Source of the DNA: CAZWXH01 sp964637725
GTDB taxonomy: Bacteria > Bacillota_I > Bacilli_A > Erysipelotrichales > Coprobacillaceae
Direction of reading: 5' to 3'
DNA: 8,483 bases
Assembly (NCBI GenBank): GCA_964637725.1
Contig: CAZWXH010000078.1
Location: forward strand, 1 to 8,483
This document shows, piece by piece, positions 1 through 6,190 of the stretch (positions within the stretch are counted from its first letter, which is position 1; every line of letters begins with the position of its first letter). The notes below the pieces were generated by a model. That model did no database searches. It had not been told where the DNA came from and was given only the letters and a program-made list of their open reading frames with translations. A program made the translations under genes and the position numbers.

Positions 1-23
1 AGAAAAACAATTATAAAAAAATG

Positions 24-54
24 AAAAAGTATCGATAAAATCGATGCTTTTTTT
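24..54 (+). terminator. Intrinsic terminator of an upstream gene outside the window
   Basis: The stem GTATCGAT / ATCGATGC (29-36 with 40-47, one G-U pair) has an AAA loop. It is preceded by five A and followed by seven T (48-54), so the A and T tracts extend the stem. This is the form of a rho-independent terminator. No gene end is visible before it, so it most likely closes a transcript that starts outside the window. It separates that transcript from the mal promoter about 70 bases downstream. Confidence 0.75.
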
Positions 55-125
55 AATGTGAAAATTCACGGGTAATGTGACAAAAGAGAGGGTGTATGAT
101 GTTGTTCCTAACGCACTCTGAACTA

Positions 126-154
126 TTGAAATCTCTCTTGTAAGGGGTTACTAT
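126..154 (+). promoter_or_regulatory. Probable sigma-A promoter of the mal PTS operon
   Basis: TTGAAA (126-131) and TACTAT (149-154) are separated by exactly 17 bases, a good match to the housekeeping TTGACA/TATAAT pattern. Transcription would begin near 161, leaving a short leader of about 30 bases that contains the strong AAGGAGGG ribosome binding site (175-182). A cre-like palindrome fills the spacer and a longer inverted repeat surrounds the -10 box, as expected for a regulated sugar operon. The call rests on box match and spacing only. Confidence 0.55.
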
Positions 155-168
155 GAGTGTGCAAGAGA
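134..168 (+). promoter_or_regulatory. Inverted repeat around the mal -10 box, candidate operator
   Basis: TCTCTTG (134-140) and CAAGAGA (162-168) are perfect inverted 7-mers separated by 21 bases. They flank the -10 box and reach the expected transcription start. This could be an operator for one or both of the RpiR-type regulators encoded downstream, or a hairpin in a longer transcript. The arm-to-arm distance is larger than in a simple dimer operator, so two bound dimers or a loop would be needed. Regulator assignment is inference. Confidence 0.35.
139..152 (+). promoter_or_regulatory. cre-like CcpA site overlapping the mal promoter
   Basis: TGTAAGGGGTTACT is a 14-base near-palindrome (GTAA...TTAC) that fits the catabolite-responsive element pattern TGWAANCGNTNWCA except for G instead of C at the centre and T at the last base. 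It lies between the -35 and -10 boxes and overlaps the -10, where CcpA with HPr-Ser-P would block RNA polymerase when glucose is present. Repression of an alternative-sugar operon is the expected logic. The missing central CpG weakens the call. Confidence 0.4.
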
Positions 169-191
169 TATCACAAGGAGGGTAAAATGAT

Positions 192-1748
192 ATGATGCAG
201 AAAGTTCAAAGGTTCGGTGGAGCGATGTTTACTCCGGTATTGTTATTCGCATTTGCGGGTATTACAATCGGAATTGGAACATTGTTTACAACTGAAGCGA
301 TTATGGGTGGACTTGCGAATCCTGATGGGCTTTGGTTTCAAGTTTGGAACGTCATCTTACAAGGTGGCTGGACAGTCTTTAACCAATTACCATTATTATT
401 CGTAGTAGGGTTACCAATTGGTCTTGCTAAGAAACAACAAGCAAGATGTTGTATGGAAGCATTAGTGCTTTATTTAACATTCCAATATTTCTTAAGTACT
501 ATCTTAAGTCAATGGGGTGGAACATTTGGTGTCAACTTCGCTCAAGAAGTTGGAGGAACAAGTGGATTAACAATGATTGCAAGTATTAAAACTCTAGATA
601 TGGGGATGATTGGAGCTTTAATGATTTCGGGAATTGTTATCTTCTTACACAATCGTTATTTTGATACAGAGTTACCTGAATGGTTGGGGACATTTAGTGG
701 TTCTTCATTCGTTGTAATTGTAGGATTCTTTGTATTAATACCAGTTGCATTATTATCTGGTTGGTTATGGCCAATGGTTCAAGGTGGAATGAGAGCATTC
801 CAAGACTTGATTTCAGGGGCTGGAGCAATTGGTGTTTGGGTATTTATCTTCATGGAACGTATCTTAATTCCATTTGGATTACATCACTTATTATATTTCC
901 CATTCTTCTATGATTCAGCAGTTGTTAATGGAGGAGTTTACTCAACATGGGCAAACGCTTTACCTCAACTCGCTGCAAGTAAAGAACCATTAAGTACATT
1001 GGCACCTTATGCTTGGCCAACACTTACTGGTTTATCAAAAATCTTTGGTTGTCCTGGGATTGCATTAGCATTCTATACAACAGCCAAAAAAAGCAAAAGA
1101 ACAAAAATTGCTGGTTTATTAATTCCAATTACATTAACTGCAATCTTCTGTGGTGTTACTGAACCGATCGAGTTTACGTTCTTATTTATTGCTCCAGTGT
1201 TATTTGTAGTGCATGCTTTGTTAGCCGCTACATTATCAACAGTTGCTTATTCATTTGGAGTCGTAGGTGTTTTATCAGGTGGATTAATTGAAATGTCAGC
1301 ATTAAACTTTATTCCATTAATGGCAAGTCATTGGCCAACATATTTAACATTATTAGCGGTAGGACTTGTATTTACAGGAATATACTTCATTGTATTTAGA
1401 ACTTTGATTTTAAAATTTGATTTTAAAACACCAGGTCGTGAAGATGATGAAGAAGATATTAAATTCCATTCTAAAGCTGAATTTAAAGATAAACAAAATG
1501 GTACAGTTATTGAGGGCGGTTTACCAGCTTTAATTCTTGAAGCATTAGGTGGAAAAGATAACATTGTCGATGTTACAAATTGTGCAACACGTTTACGTGT
1601 TAATGTTAAAGATGAAACATTAGTACAAAGTGATACTCACTTTAAATCAATTGGTACTCATGGTATCAAAGCTACAAAAACAAATATTCAAGTTATTGTT
1701 GGATTAAAAGTCGCAAGTGTTAGAGAAGATTTTGAAGCGTTACTATAA
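192..1748 (+). CDS. malP: PTS EIICB permease for maltose / alpha-glucosides (MalP/AglA type)
   Basis: Membrane permease and phosphotransfer protein that imports maltose or related alpha-glucosides and releases them inside as 6-phosphates. The 518 aa match the alpha-glucoside EIICB family from end to end; the start (MMQKVQRFGGAMF) and the TLDMGMIGA and TPGRE segments closely resemble B. subtilis MalP as I recall it. The EIIC domain (about 1-410, multiple membrane helices) has GLHH at 229-232 and the sugar-site motif GVTEPIEF at 321-328. A charged linker (about 413-440) leads to EIIB (about 445-518), with the phosphorylated cysteine in NCATRLR at Cys464. There is no EIIA domain; a separate gene downstream supplies it. 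AAGGAGGG ends 9 bases before the first ATG; the next codon is also ATG, so the start could be 195. Exact substrate (maltose, trehalose, sucrose isomers) cannot be read from sequence. Confidence 0.92.
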   Translation: MMQKVQRFGGAMFTPVLLFAFAGITIGIGTLFTTEAIMGGLANPDGLWFQVWNVILQGGWTVFNQLPLLFVVGLPIGLAKKQQARCCMEALVLYLTFQYFLSTILSQWGGTFGVNFAQEVGGTSGLTMIASIKTLDMGMIGALMISGIVIFLHNRYFDTELPEWLGTFSGSSFVVIVGFFVLIPVALLSGWLWPMVQGGMRAFQDLISGAGAIGVWVFIFMERILIPFGLHHLLYFPFFYDSAVVNGGVYSTWANALPQLAASKEPLSTLAPYAWPTLTGLSKIFGCPGIALAFYTTAKKSKRTKIAGLLIPITLTAIFCGVTEPIEFTFLFIAPVLFVVHALLAATLSTVAYSFGVVGVLSGGLIEMSALNFIPLMASHWPTYLTLLAVGLVFTGIYFIVFRTLILKFDFKTPGREDDEEDIKFHSKAEFKDKQNGTVIEGGLPALILEALGGKDNIVDVTNCATRLRVNVKDETLVQSDTHFKSIGTHGIKATKTNIQVIVGLKVASVREDFEALL

Positions 1749-1767
1749 AAGAAAGTAGGTTGATAAT

Positions 1768-2265
1768 ATGTCAAAGAGAAAACGTATGCAAGTTTCAGCA
1801 GCAAAAAAATTAAATCGTTATTTTACAATAGCAAAAGTGTTCTTAGCGATTACTCCTTTATTATGTTACTTATATGTATCATTGAAAGCATCAATGTTCG
1901 GGATTACGTTTCAGCAATTATTAGTTCAAGATCCTGGTACAACAGTTATATTCCTAATAGCAATGTTGAACCCTTATATAGCTTACCTAGTTCAAATCGT
2001 TCAAAAAAAGCTTGAAGATGGAAATAACAAATATGCTTGTATCAATATGGGCTTACTCCTATTTGCGCAAGCACTCACAATGAATGTTTTCTACTTTATG
2101 ATACTTGCTTATGTTTTCTACTGTGCTAAGAAATATTATAATTTAGAAATATTATCAACAATGAAAAAAGTTTCAATTAAACAATCATTCCTCTTTGGGG
2201 GAGGAAGTATGATCGTTATTGGATTCTCAGCAATTAGCTTATTTGCAACAATTAGATTAATGTAA
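1768..2265 (+). CDS. Unrecognised four-helix membrane protein in the mal operon
   Basis: I do not recognise this 165-aa protein. It has a basic N-terminus (MSKRKR) without a cleavable signal peptide, then about four hydrophobic segments: roughly 19-39, 58-78, 91-118 and 140-162. The loops carry KK/KKLEDGNNK and KKYY stretches. The basic N-terminus would place it in the cytoplasm by the positive-inside rule. No catalytic motif, PTS signature or phosphorylation-site pattern is visible. It starts 19 bases after malP behind a modest GTAGG site and ends 20 bases before the glucosidase gene, so it is made from the same mRNA. An accessory role with the permease is the obvious guess but is inference from position only. 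Confidence 0.75.
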   Translation: MSKRKRMQVSAAKKLNRYFTIAKVFLAITPLLCYLYVSLKASMFGITFQQLLVQDPGTTVIFLIAMLNPYIAYLVQIVQKKLEDGNNKYACINMGLLLFAQALTMNVFYFMILAYVFYCAKKYYNLEILSTMKKVSIKQSFLFGGGSMIVIGFSAISLFATIRLM

Positions 2266-2285
2266 AAACATGGAGGAAAAGAAAG

Positions 2286-3617
2286 ATGGATAAAAAATAT
2301 TCTGTAACCATTGCTGGTGGTGGGAGTACATTTACACCAGGGATTTGCTTATTATTATTAGATCATATGGAAAGATTTCCAGTTAGAAAAATTACTTTCT
2401 ATGATAACAATGCTGATAGACAAGCAACAGTCGCAAAAGCATGTGAAATTTATTTAAAAGAAAATGCACCAGAAGTAGAATTCGGATATACAACAGATCC
2501 TAAAACTGCATTTACTGATGTAGACTTCGTAATGTGTCATATTCGTGTTGGATTATATGCAATGCGTGAACAAGATGAAAAGATCCCATTAAAATATGGT
2601 GTATTAGGACAAGAAACATGTGGTCCTGGTGGAATTGCTTATGGTATGAGATCAATTACTGGAGTTGTTGAAATCTTAGATCATATGGAAAAATACTCTC
2701 CAAATGCTTGGATGTTAAACTATTCAAATCCAGCTGCTATTGTAGCTGAAGCAACAAGACGTTTAAGACCTAATTCAAAAATCTTAAATATCTGTGATAT
2801 GCCTATTGACTTAGAAGAAAAAATGGCAAGCATGGTAGGATTAAAATCTCGTAAAGAAATGTCAGTTGGATATTATGGGCTTAACCACTTTGGTTGGTGG
2901 CATAAAATTGAAGATAAAGACGGTAATGATTTAATGCCAGAAATTAAAAAACATATGGCAGCAAATGGTTTTGCTGATGCTTTATCTGGAACTAATCAAC
3001 ATGTTGAACAAAGCTGGATTGAAACATTCTCTAAAGCTAAAGATGTTTATGCTTTAGATCCAGACACAATTCCAAACACATATTTAAAATATTATTTATG
3101 TCCTGATTATGTAGTAGAACATTCTAATCCAGACCATACTCGTGCTAACGAAGTTATGGAACATAGAGAAAAAATTGTATTTAGTGCTTGTCAAGAAATC
3201 ATTGATAAAGGAACAAGTGCTGGATGTGGATTTGAACCAGATGCTCATGCTGAATATATTGTTGACTTAGCTTGTGCAATTGCTAAAAACACAAAAGAAA
3301 AAATGTTATTAATTGTACCTAATGAAGGTGCTATTGAAAACTTTGATAGAACAGCAATGGTAGAAATTCCATGTATCGTTGGATCAAATGGATATGAAAG
3401 AATTGTTCAAGGAGCTATTCCTCAATTCCAAAAAGGTTTAATGGAACAACAAGTTTCTGTTGAAAAATTAACAGTTGAAGCTTATATTACAGGAAGTTAC
3501 CAAAGATTATGGCAAGCCATCACAATGTCAAAAACAGTACCAAGTGCTAGAGTTGCTAAATTAATCTTAGATGATTTAATTGAAGCAAACAAAGATTTCT
3601 GGCCTGAACTTAAATAA
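2286..3617 (+). CDS. malA: 6-phospho-alpha-glucosidase, glycoside hydrolase family 4
   Basis: Cytoplasmic enzyme that splits maltose 6-phosphate and similar 6-phospho-alpha-glucosides into glucose 6-phosphate and glucose, using NAD and a divalent metal (usually Mn2+) by the redox mechanism of family GH4. The 443 aa match the usual length of MalH/GlvA proteins (about 440). The NAD-binding loop GGGSTFTPG is at 11-19 and NYSNP at 145-149. CDMP at 170-173 is the form typical of phospho-alpha-glucosidases (phospho-beta-glucosidases have CNVP). The metal ligands would be Cys170 and His201 (GLNHFGWW), and Asp171 is the expected catalytic acid. A tyrosine cluster, NTYLKYY at 264-270, lies where the catalytic base is expected. 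GGAGG at 2272-2276, 9 bases before the ATG, supports the start. The product of the permease is its substrate, which fits the operon. Confidence 0.93.
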   Translation: MDKKYSVTIAGGGSTFTPGICLLLLDHMERFPVRKITFYDNNADRQATVAKACEIYLKENAPEVEFGYTTDPKTAFTDVDFVMCHIRVGLYAMREQDEKIPLKYGVLGQETCGPGGIAYGMRSITGVVEILDHMEKYSPNAWMLNYSNPAAIVAEATRRLRPNSKILNICDMPIDLEEKMASMVGLKSRKEMSVGYYGLNHFGWWHKIEDKDGNDLMPEIKKHMAANGFADALSGTNQHVEQSWIETFSKAKDVYALDPDTIPNTYLKYYLCPDYVVEHSNPDHTRANEVMEHREKIVFSACQEIIDKGTSAGCGFEPDAHAEYIVDLACAIAKNTKEKMLLIVPNEGAIENFDRTAMVEIPCIVGSNGYERIVQGAIPQFQKGLMEQQVSVEKLTVEAYITGSYQRLWQAITMSKTVPSARVAKLILDDLIEANKDFWPELK

Positions 3618-3618
3618 T

Positions 3619-4095
3619 ATGGGATTCTTTTCAAAAAAGAAAAAAGCCTTCTATGCCATGGCAAACGGTCAGACCGTTGCCATGGAAGAAGTGCCTGATG
3701 AAGTTTTCTCAACAAAAATGATGGGTGATGGAATCGCAATCAAACCATGCGAAGGTAAAATCTATGCACCTTGTAATGGAAAGATTACGATGATAATGGA
3801 AAATACTTTACATGCTATTGGAATAGAAAATGAAGATGGTATTGAAGTCTTAATTCATATTGGTTTAGATACTGTTAATCTTAACGGTGAAGGTTTTAAT
3901 GGTCATGTTATCGTTGGTGATGAAGTATCAGTAGGTGATTTGTTAGTGAGCTATGATAAAGAAAGTATTGAGAAGCAAGGAATTGATGATATTACTATGC
4001 TTGTCTTAGTTTCTCCTCTAGATTATAAATTTACTGATTTTCATATCAATGAACAAGTCAATATTAAAACTTCAACAATTATTGAATATAAATAG
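3619..4095 (+). CDS. PTS EIIA, glucose family, stand-alone
   Basis: Soluble phosphocarrier of 158 aa that takes phosphate from HPr and gives it to the EIIB cysteine of the permease. After a basic tail (FFSKKKK) come the EIIA-Glc hallmarks: EEVPDEVFSTKMMGDGIAI (23-41), His65 (LHAIG) and the phosphorylated His80 in HIGLDTV, 15 residues apart as in E. coli Crr (His75/His90), then GFNGHV. I chose the ATG at 3619, one base after the glucosidase stop (TAA-T-ATG); the frame is open further upstream from a TTG at 3580, but that would lie inside malA. No Shine-Dalgarno is visible before the ATG, so translation probably depends on ribosomes finishing malA. A strong inverted repeat covers codons 13-23. 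Homologues are often fused to EIICB; here the domain is separate and could also serve other PTS permeases. Confidence 0.9.
   Translation: MGFFSKKKKAFYAMANGQTVAMEEVPDEVFSTKMMGDGIAIKPCEGKIYAPCNGKITMIMENTLHAIGIENEDGIEVLIHIGLDTVNLNGEGFNGHVIVGDEVSVGDLLVSYDKESIEKQGIDDITMLVLVSPLDYKFTDFHINEQVNIKTSTIIEYK
3656..3685 (+). repeat. Strong inverted repeat inside the EIIA gene
   Basis: CCATGGCAAACGGT (3656-3669) and ACCGTTGCCATGG (3673-3685) pair over 13 bases with one bulged A and a CAG loop. The arms are much richer in G and C than the surrounding DNA. The repeat starts 37 bases after the EIIA start codon and encodes residues 13-23. No T-run follows, so it is not a terminator. It could stabilise the upstream malP-malA message, slow ribosomes or be a processing site; function unknown. 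Confidence 0.7.
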
Positions 4096-4121
4096 GAACT
4101 CAAATTGAGTTCCTTTTTTTT
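4095..4121 (+). terminator. Intrinsic terminator of the mal operon
   Basis: GGAACTC (4095-4101) pairs with GAGTTCC (4107-4113) across an AAATT loop and is followed by eight T. The first stem base is the last base of the EIIA TAG stop codon. It ends the malP-to-EIIA transcript and separates it from the regulator genes. Confidence 0.88.
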
Positions 4122-4177
4122 CTGCAAAATTCATGAATATACTTGTTTTATTTTGAAAGTATCTATTAAAATATTAT

Positions 4178-4206
4178 CGTTTTATTTTAAAAAAATATGT
4201 TATAAT
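4178..4206 (+). promoter_or_regulatory. Extended -10 promoter of the RpiR regulator pair
   Basis: TGTTATAAT (4198-4206) is a perfect -10 box with the TGn extension; the -35 position (about 4178-4183, CGTTTT) is poor, as is usual for extended -10 promoters. It lies 28 bases before the regulator ATG and after the mal terminator, so the regulators have their own transcription. An AT-rich inverted repeat, TTAAAAT (4166-4172) and ATTTTAA (4184-4190), overlaps the -35 area and might be an autoregulatory site, but such repeats arise easily in AT-rich DNA. Confidence 0.6.
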
Positions 4207-4233
4207 GTGGTAAATAAAAGGAGAGTGAGAAAT

Positions 4234-4998
4234 ATGCGGTTAGAAGAGTTGATTAATGAAAATTATAATCATTTAAATGAGAATGATTTATATATATGGA
4301 AATATATTTCTACTCATCGTAAAGTTTGTGAAAAGCTTTCAATCGATGATTTAGCAGATAGATGTCATGTTTCTCGAACAACCATCTTAAGATTTTCTAA
4401 AAGATTAGGGTTAAAAGGATATGCTGAATTAAAGGTATATTTAAGGATAGATAATCAAACATATAAAGATAAACAAACGGGGTTAGAATTGGTTTATAAA
4501 AAGTATAGTGATTATATGGAAGAGATAAAGAATAAGGATTTAACACGGATTGTTCAATTGATAGATAATGCTGAGAATGCTTATGTTTATGGAACAGGTT
4601 ATATTCAAAACCATGCAGCATCGGAATTGAAAAGAGCATTTTTGTTTGTGAATAAGTTATTCTTTAATATTAAGTCAATGAGTGAAACATATGCTTTTGT
4701 TGATATTATTAATAATACTGATGTAATGGTTATGTTTTCTCATTCAGGTGAAAATGAACAACTTTTAGATTTTGCAAGAAAATTAAAGACAAAAGGTGTT
4801 CCTATTATTGCCATTACAGCTACAAAGAATAATTCTTTATCACATATGGCTGATGAAGCAATGTATGTTGAAGTACCTAATATTCCAAGTTCACTTGGAC
4901 CGCGATATGAAGGTCAGGTATCATACTTTTTATTGGTGGATTTTATTGTGGTTAAGTATTTAGATTACTGTGAAAGGAAGTTAAACCATGACTCTTGA
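4234..4998 (+). CDS. RpiR/MurR-family transcriptional regulator, first of a pair
   Basis: DNA-binding regulator of 254 aa that responds to a sugar phosphate. Residues 1-77 form the RpiR N-terminal domain; the helix-turn-helix is about 35-56 (LSIDDLADRCHVSRTTILRF) followed by KRLGLKGYAELK. The SIS domain covers about 115-245, with FSHSGEN at 168-174 as the phosphosugar-binding loop. The start is the ATG at 4234, 10 bases after GGAG in AAAGGAGAG; the frame is open further upstream, but that stretch holds the promoter and is not coding. The closest functional parallel is B. subtilis MalR (GlvR), an RpiR-type activator of the malA-malP operon, so control of the adjacent operon is likely but inferred. 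The C-terminus overlaps the next regulator gene. Confidence 0.88.
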   Translation: MRLEELINENYNHLNENDLYIWKYISTHRKVCEKLSIDDLADRCHVSRTTILRFSKRLGLKGYAELKVYLRIDNQTYKDKQTGLELVYKKYSDYMEEIKNKDLTRIVQLIDNAENAYVYGTGYIQNHAASELKRAFLFVNKLFFNIKSMSETYAFVDIINNTDVMVMFSHSGENEQLLDFARKLKTKGVPIIAITATKNNSLSHMADEAMYVEVPNIPSSLGPRYEGQVSYFLLVDFIVVKYLDYCERKLNHDS

Positions 4999-5749
4999 GA
5001 ACATAGTAGAAGAACATTATAATGAATTAAATGAAACTGATTTGTATATATGGCAATATATTACTCATCATAAAAGAGAGTGTCAAAAGATGTCTATTCA
5101 AGAGTTAGCACGTGTATGTAATGTTTCTCATACAAGTATTATAAGATTTGCGAAGAAACTAGGCTTGGATGGATATAGTGAGTTAAAGATTTGTTTGAAA
5201 TGGAGTTTAGGTCGCGCAAATAATTTTGATAGTAAGGTTTTACATAATGTAATTCATGAATTAAAGGACACTTTGGATATGATGGAGGAGAGAGATTTTG
5301 ATCAAACTCTCAAGTATATTGATGAAGCGAAAAGGGTTTTTATTTTTAGCAGTGGTCAAGTTCAATTTCATGCGGCACAGGAATTTAAAAGGGAATTTGC
5401 GTATCGTAGGAAAATCATGCATGTGATTGAAGGTGCTACGGAGTTAGATACTGTTTTAAATAATGTTAGTGAAGATGATGTCTTTATTATTATTTCTTTA
5501 TCTGGGGATAACCCAACAGTTGTCACTTTAGCGAAGTTATTAAAGCGTAAAGGTATCAAAGTCATTGGGATTGGTTCAAACCAAATGAATTTGCTTTCTA
5601 AATATAGTGATGAATATATTGGATTTAGTGCAATGAGGTTTGATACAGGTTTTCAAGATATTTCATATTGTTCAACAGGGCATTTCTTTATAGTAGTTAA
5701 TATTCTATTCTTAAAATATCTAGAGTATTGTTCATTAAAAGGAAAATAG
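4988..5749 (+). CDS. RpiR/MurR-family transcriptional regulator, second of a pair
   Basis: A 253-aa paralogue of the preceding regulator with the same layout: N-terminal HTH domain (helix-turn-helix about 35-56, MSIQELARVCNVSHTSIIRF) and SIS domain (about 115-243, ISLSGDN at 169-175). In residues 9-70 about 37 of 62 positions are identical to the first protein and no gaps are needed; the SIS halves differ much more. The ATG overlaps the first gene's stop region by 11 bases, with AAAGGAAG ending 7 bases before it, so the two are translated together, probably in similar amounts. This suggests a duplication followed by divergence of ligand binding while DNA recognition was kept, and possibly mixed dimers. 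No terminator follows; transcription may run on into ridA. Confidence 0.87.
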   Translation: MTLENIVEEHYNELNETDLYIWQYITHHKRECQKMSIQELARVCNVSHTSIIRFAKKLGLDGYSELKICLKWSLGRANNFDSKVLHNVIHELKDTLDMMEERDFDQTLKYIDEAKRVFIFSSGQVQFHAAQEFKREFAYRRKIMHVIEGATELDTVLNNVSEDDVFIIISLSGDNPTVVTLAKLLKRKGIKVIGIGSNQMNLLSKYSDEYIGFSAMRFDTGFQDISYCSTGHFFIVVNILFLKYLEYCSLKGK

Positions 5750-5762
5750 AAAATGTTAAGTA

Positions 5763-5791
5763 TAGAAGATATATAAATATTTTGTTATAAT
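5763..5791 (+). promoter_or_regulatory. Extended -10 promoter of ridA
   Basis: TGTTATAAT (5783-5791) is the same extended -10 sequence as before the regulator pair; the -35 position (about 5763-5768, TAGAAG) is poor. Transcription would start near 5798, directly before the AAAGGAGATG ribosome binding site, giving a very short leader. Confidence 0.55.
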
Positions 5792-5812
5792 ATAGAAAAA
5801 GGAGATGAATTT

Positions 5813-6190
5813 ATGAAAAAAGTAATTAAAACAGATAAGGCACCAGGTGCTATTGGACCATATAGTCAAGGAATCGATACTGGTCATATGATATTCTTTT
5901 CTGGTCAAATTCCATTAAATCCAATTACTGGTGAAATGGCAGAAGGAATTGAAAATCAAACACGTCAAGTATTAGAAAACATAAAGGGATTATTAGAAAG
6001 TCAAGGATTGAATTTTTCTGATGTTATTAAGACAACTGTCTTTTTAGATAATATGGATGATTTTGTGACGATTAATGATATTTATGCTGAATACTTTGTT
6101 GAACCATACCCTGCAAGAAGTGCAGTTGAAGTTTCAAAGCTTCCTAAAGGATCATTAATAGAAATTGAAGTCATCGCTATTAGGTCATAA
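5813..6190 (+). CDS. ridA: RidA family enamine/imine deaminase
   Basis: Small cytoplasmic enzyme (YjgF/YER057c/UK114 family) that hydrolyses reactive enamine and imine intermediates, such as 2-aminoacrylate, released by PLP-dependent enzymes, protecting other enzymes. The 125 aa equal the usual length and form a trimer in known members. Signature parts are GAIGPYSQG (12-20, with Tyr17), FFSGQIPLNP (28-37), and PARSAVEVSKLPKG (100-113), where Arg102 corresponds to the substrate-binding Arg105 of E. coli RidA, followed by IEIEVIA (116-122). GGAGATG, about 10 bases before the ATG, fixes the start. It has its own promoter and no obvious link to the sugar operon. Its last 26 bases overlap the next ORF if that starts at 6165. 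Confidence 0.95.
   Translation: MKKVIKTDKAPGAIGPYSQGIDTGHMIFFSGQIPLNPITGEMAEGIENQTRQVLENIKGLLESQGLNFSDVIKTTVFLDNMDDFVTINDIYAEYFVEPYPARSAVEVSKLPKGSLIEIEVIAIRS

Noticed and set aside
96..143. A 15-codon ORF (ATG ATG TTG...TAA) before malP as a leader peptide
   Set aside because: It has only a weak GAGGG site, no run of regulatory codons, and would not be transcribed from the promoter placed at 126-154.
144..175. Resemblance to a LicT/BglG ribonucleic antiterminator target
   Set aside because: Only the GTTACT-like core matches, no terminator overlaps it, and the regulators encoded here are RpiR-type, not antiterminators.
1328..1564. Antisense ORFs within malP, malA, the RpiR genes, ridA and the DUF3603-like gene
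   Set aside because: All are short, lack ribosome binding sites and recognisable domains, and lie opposite well-supported genes.
3580..3618. Upstream TTG start for EIIA adding 13 residues
   Set aside because: It lies wholly inside malA, has no ribosome binding site, and EIIA homology begins after the ATG at 3619.
4105..4233. Upstream extension of the first RpiR gene by 43 codons
   Set aside because: The stretch contains the mal terminator tail and the extended -10 promoter; family homology and the ribosome binding site fit the ATG at 4234.
4996..4998. TGA read as Trp (Mycoplasma-type code)
   Set aside because: Trp is encoded by TGG throughout, and reading through this TGA only adds a few codons before the next stop.
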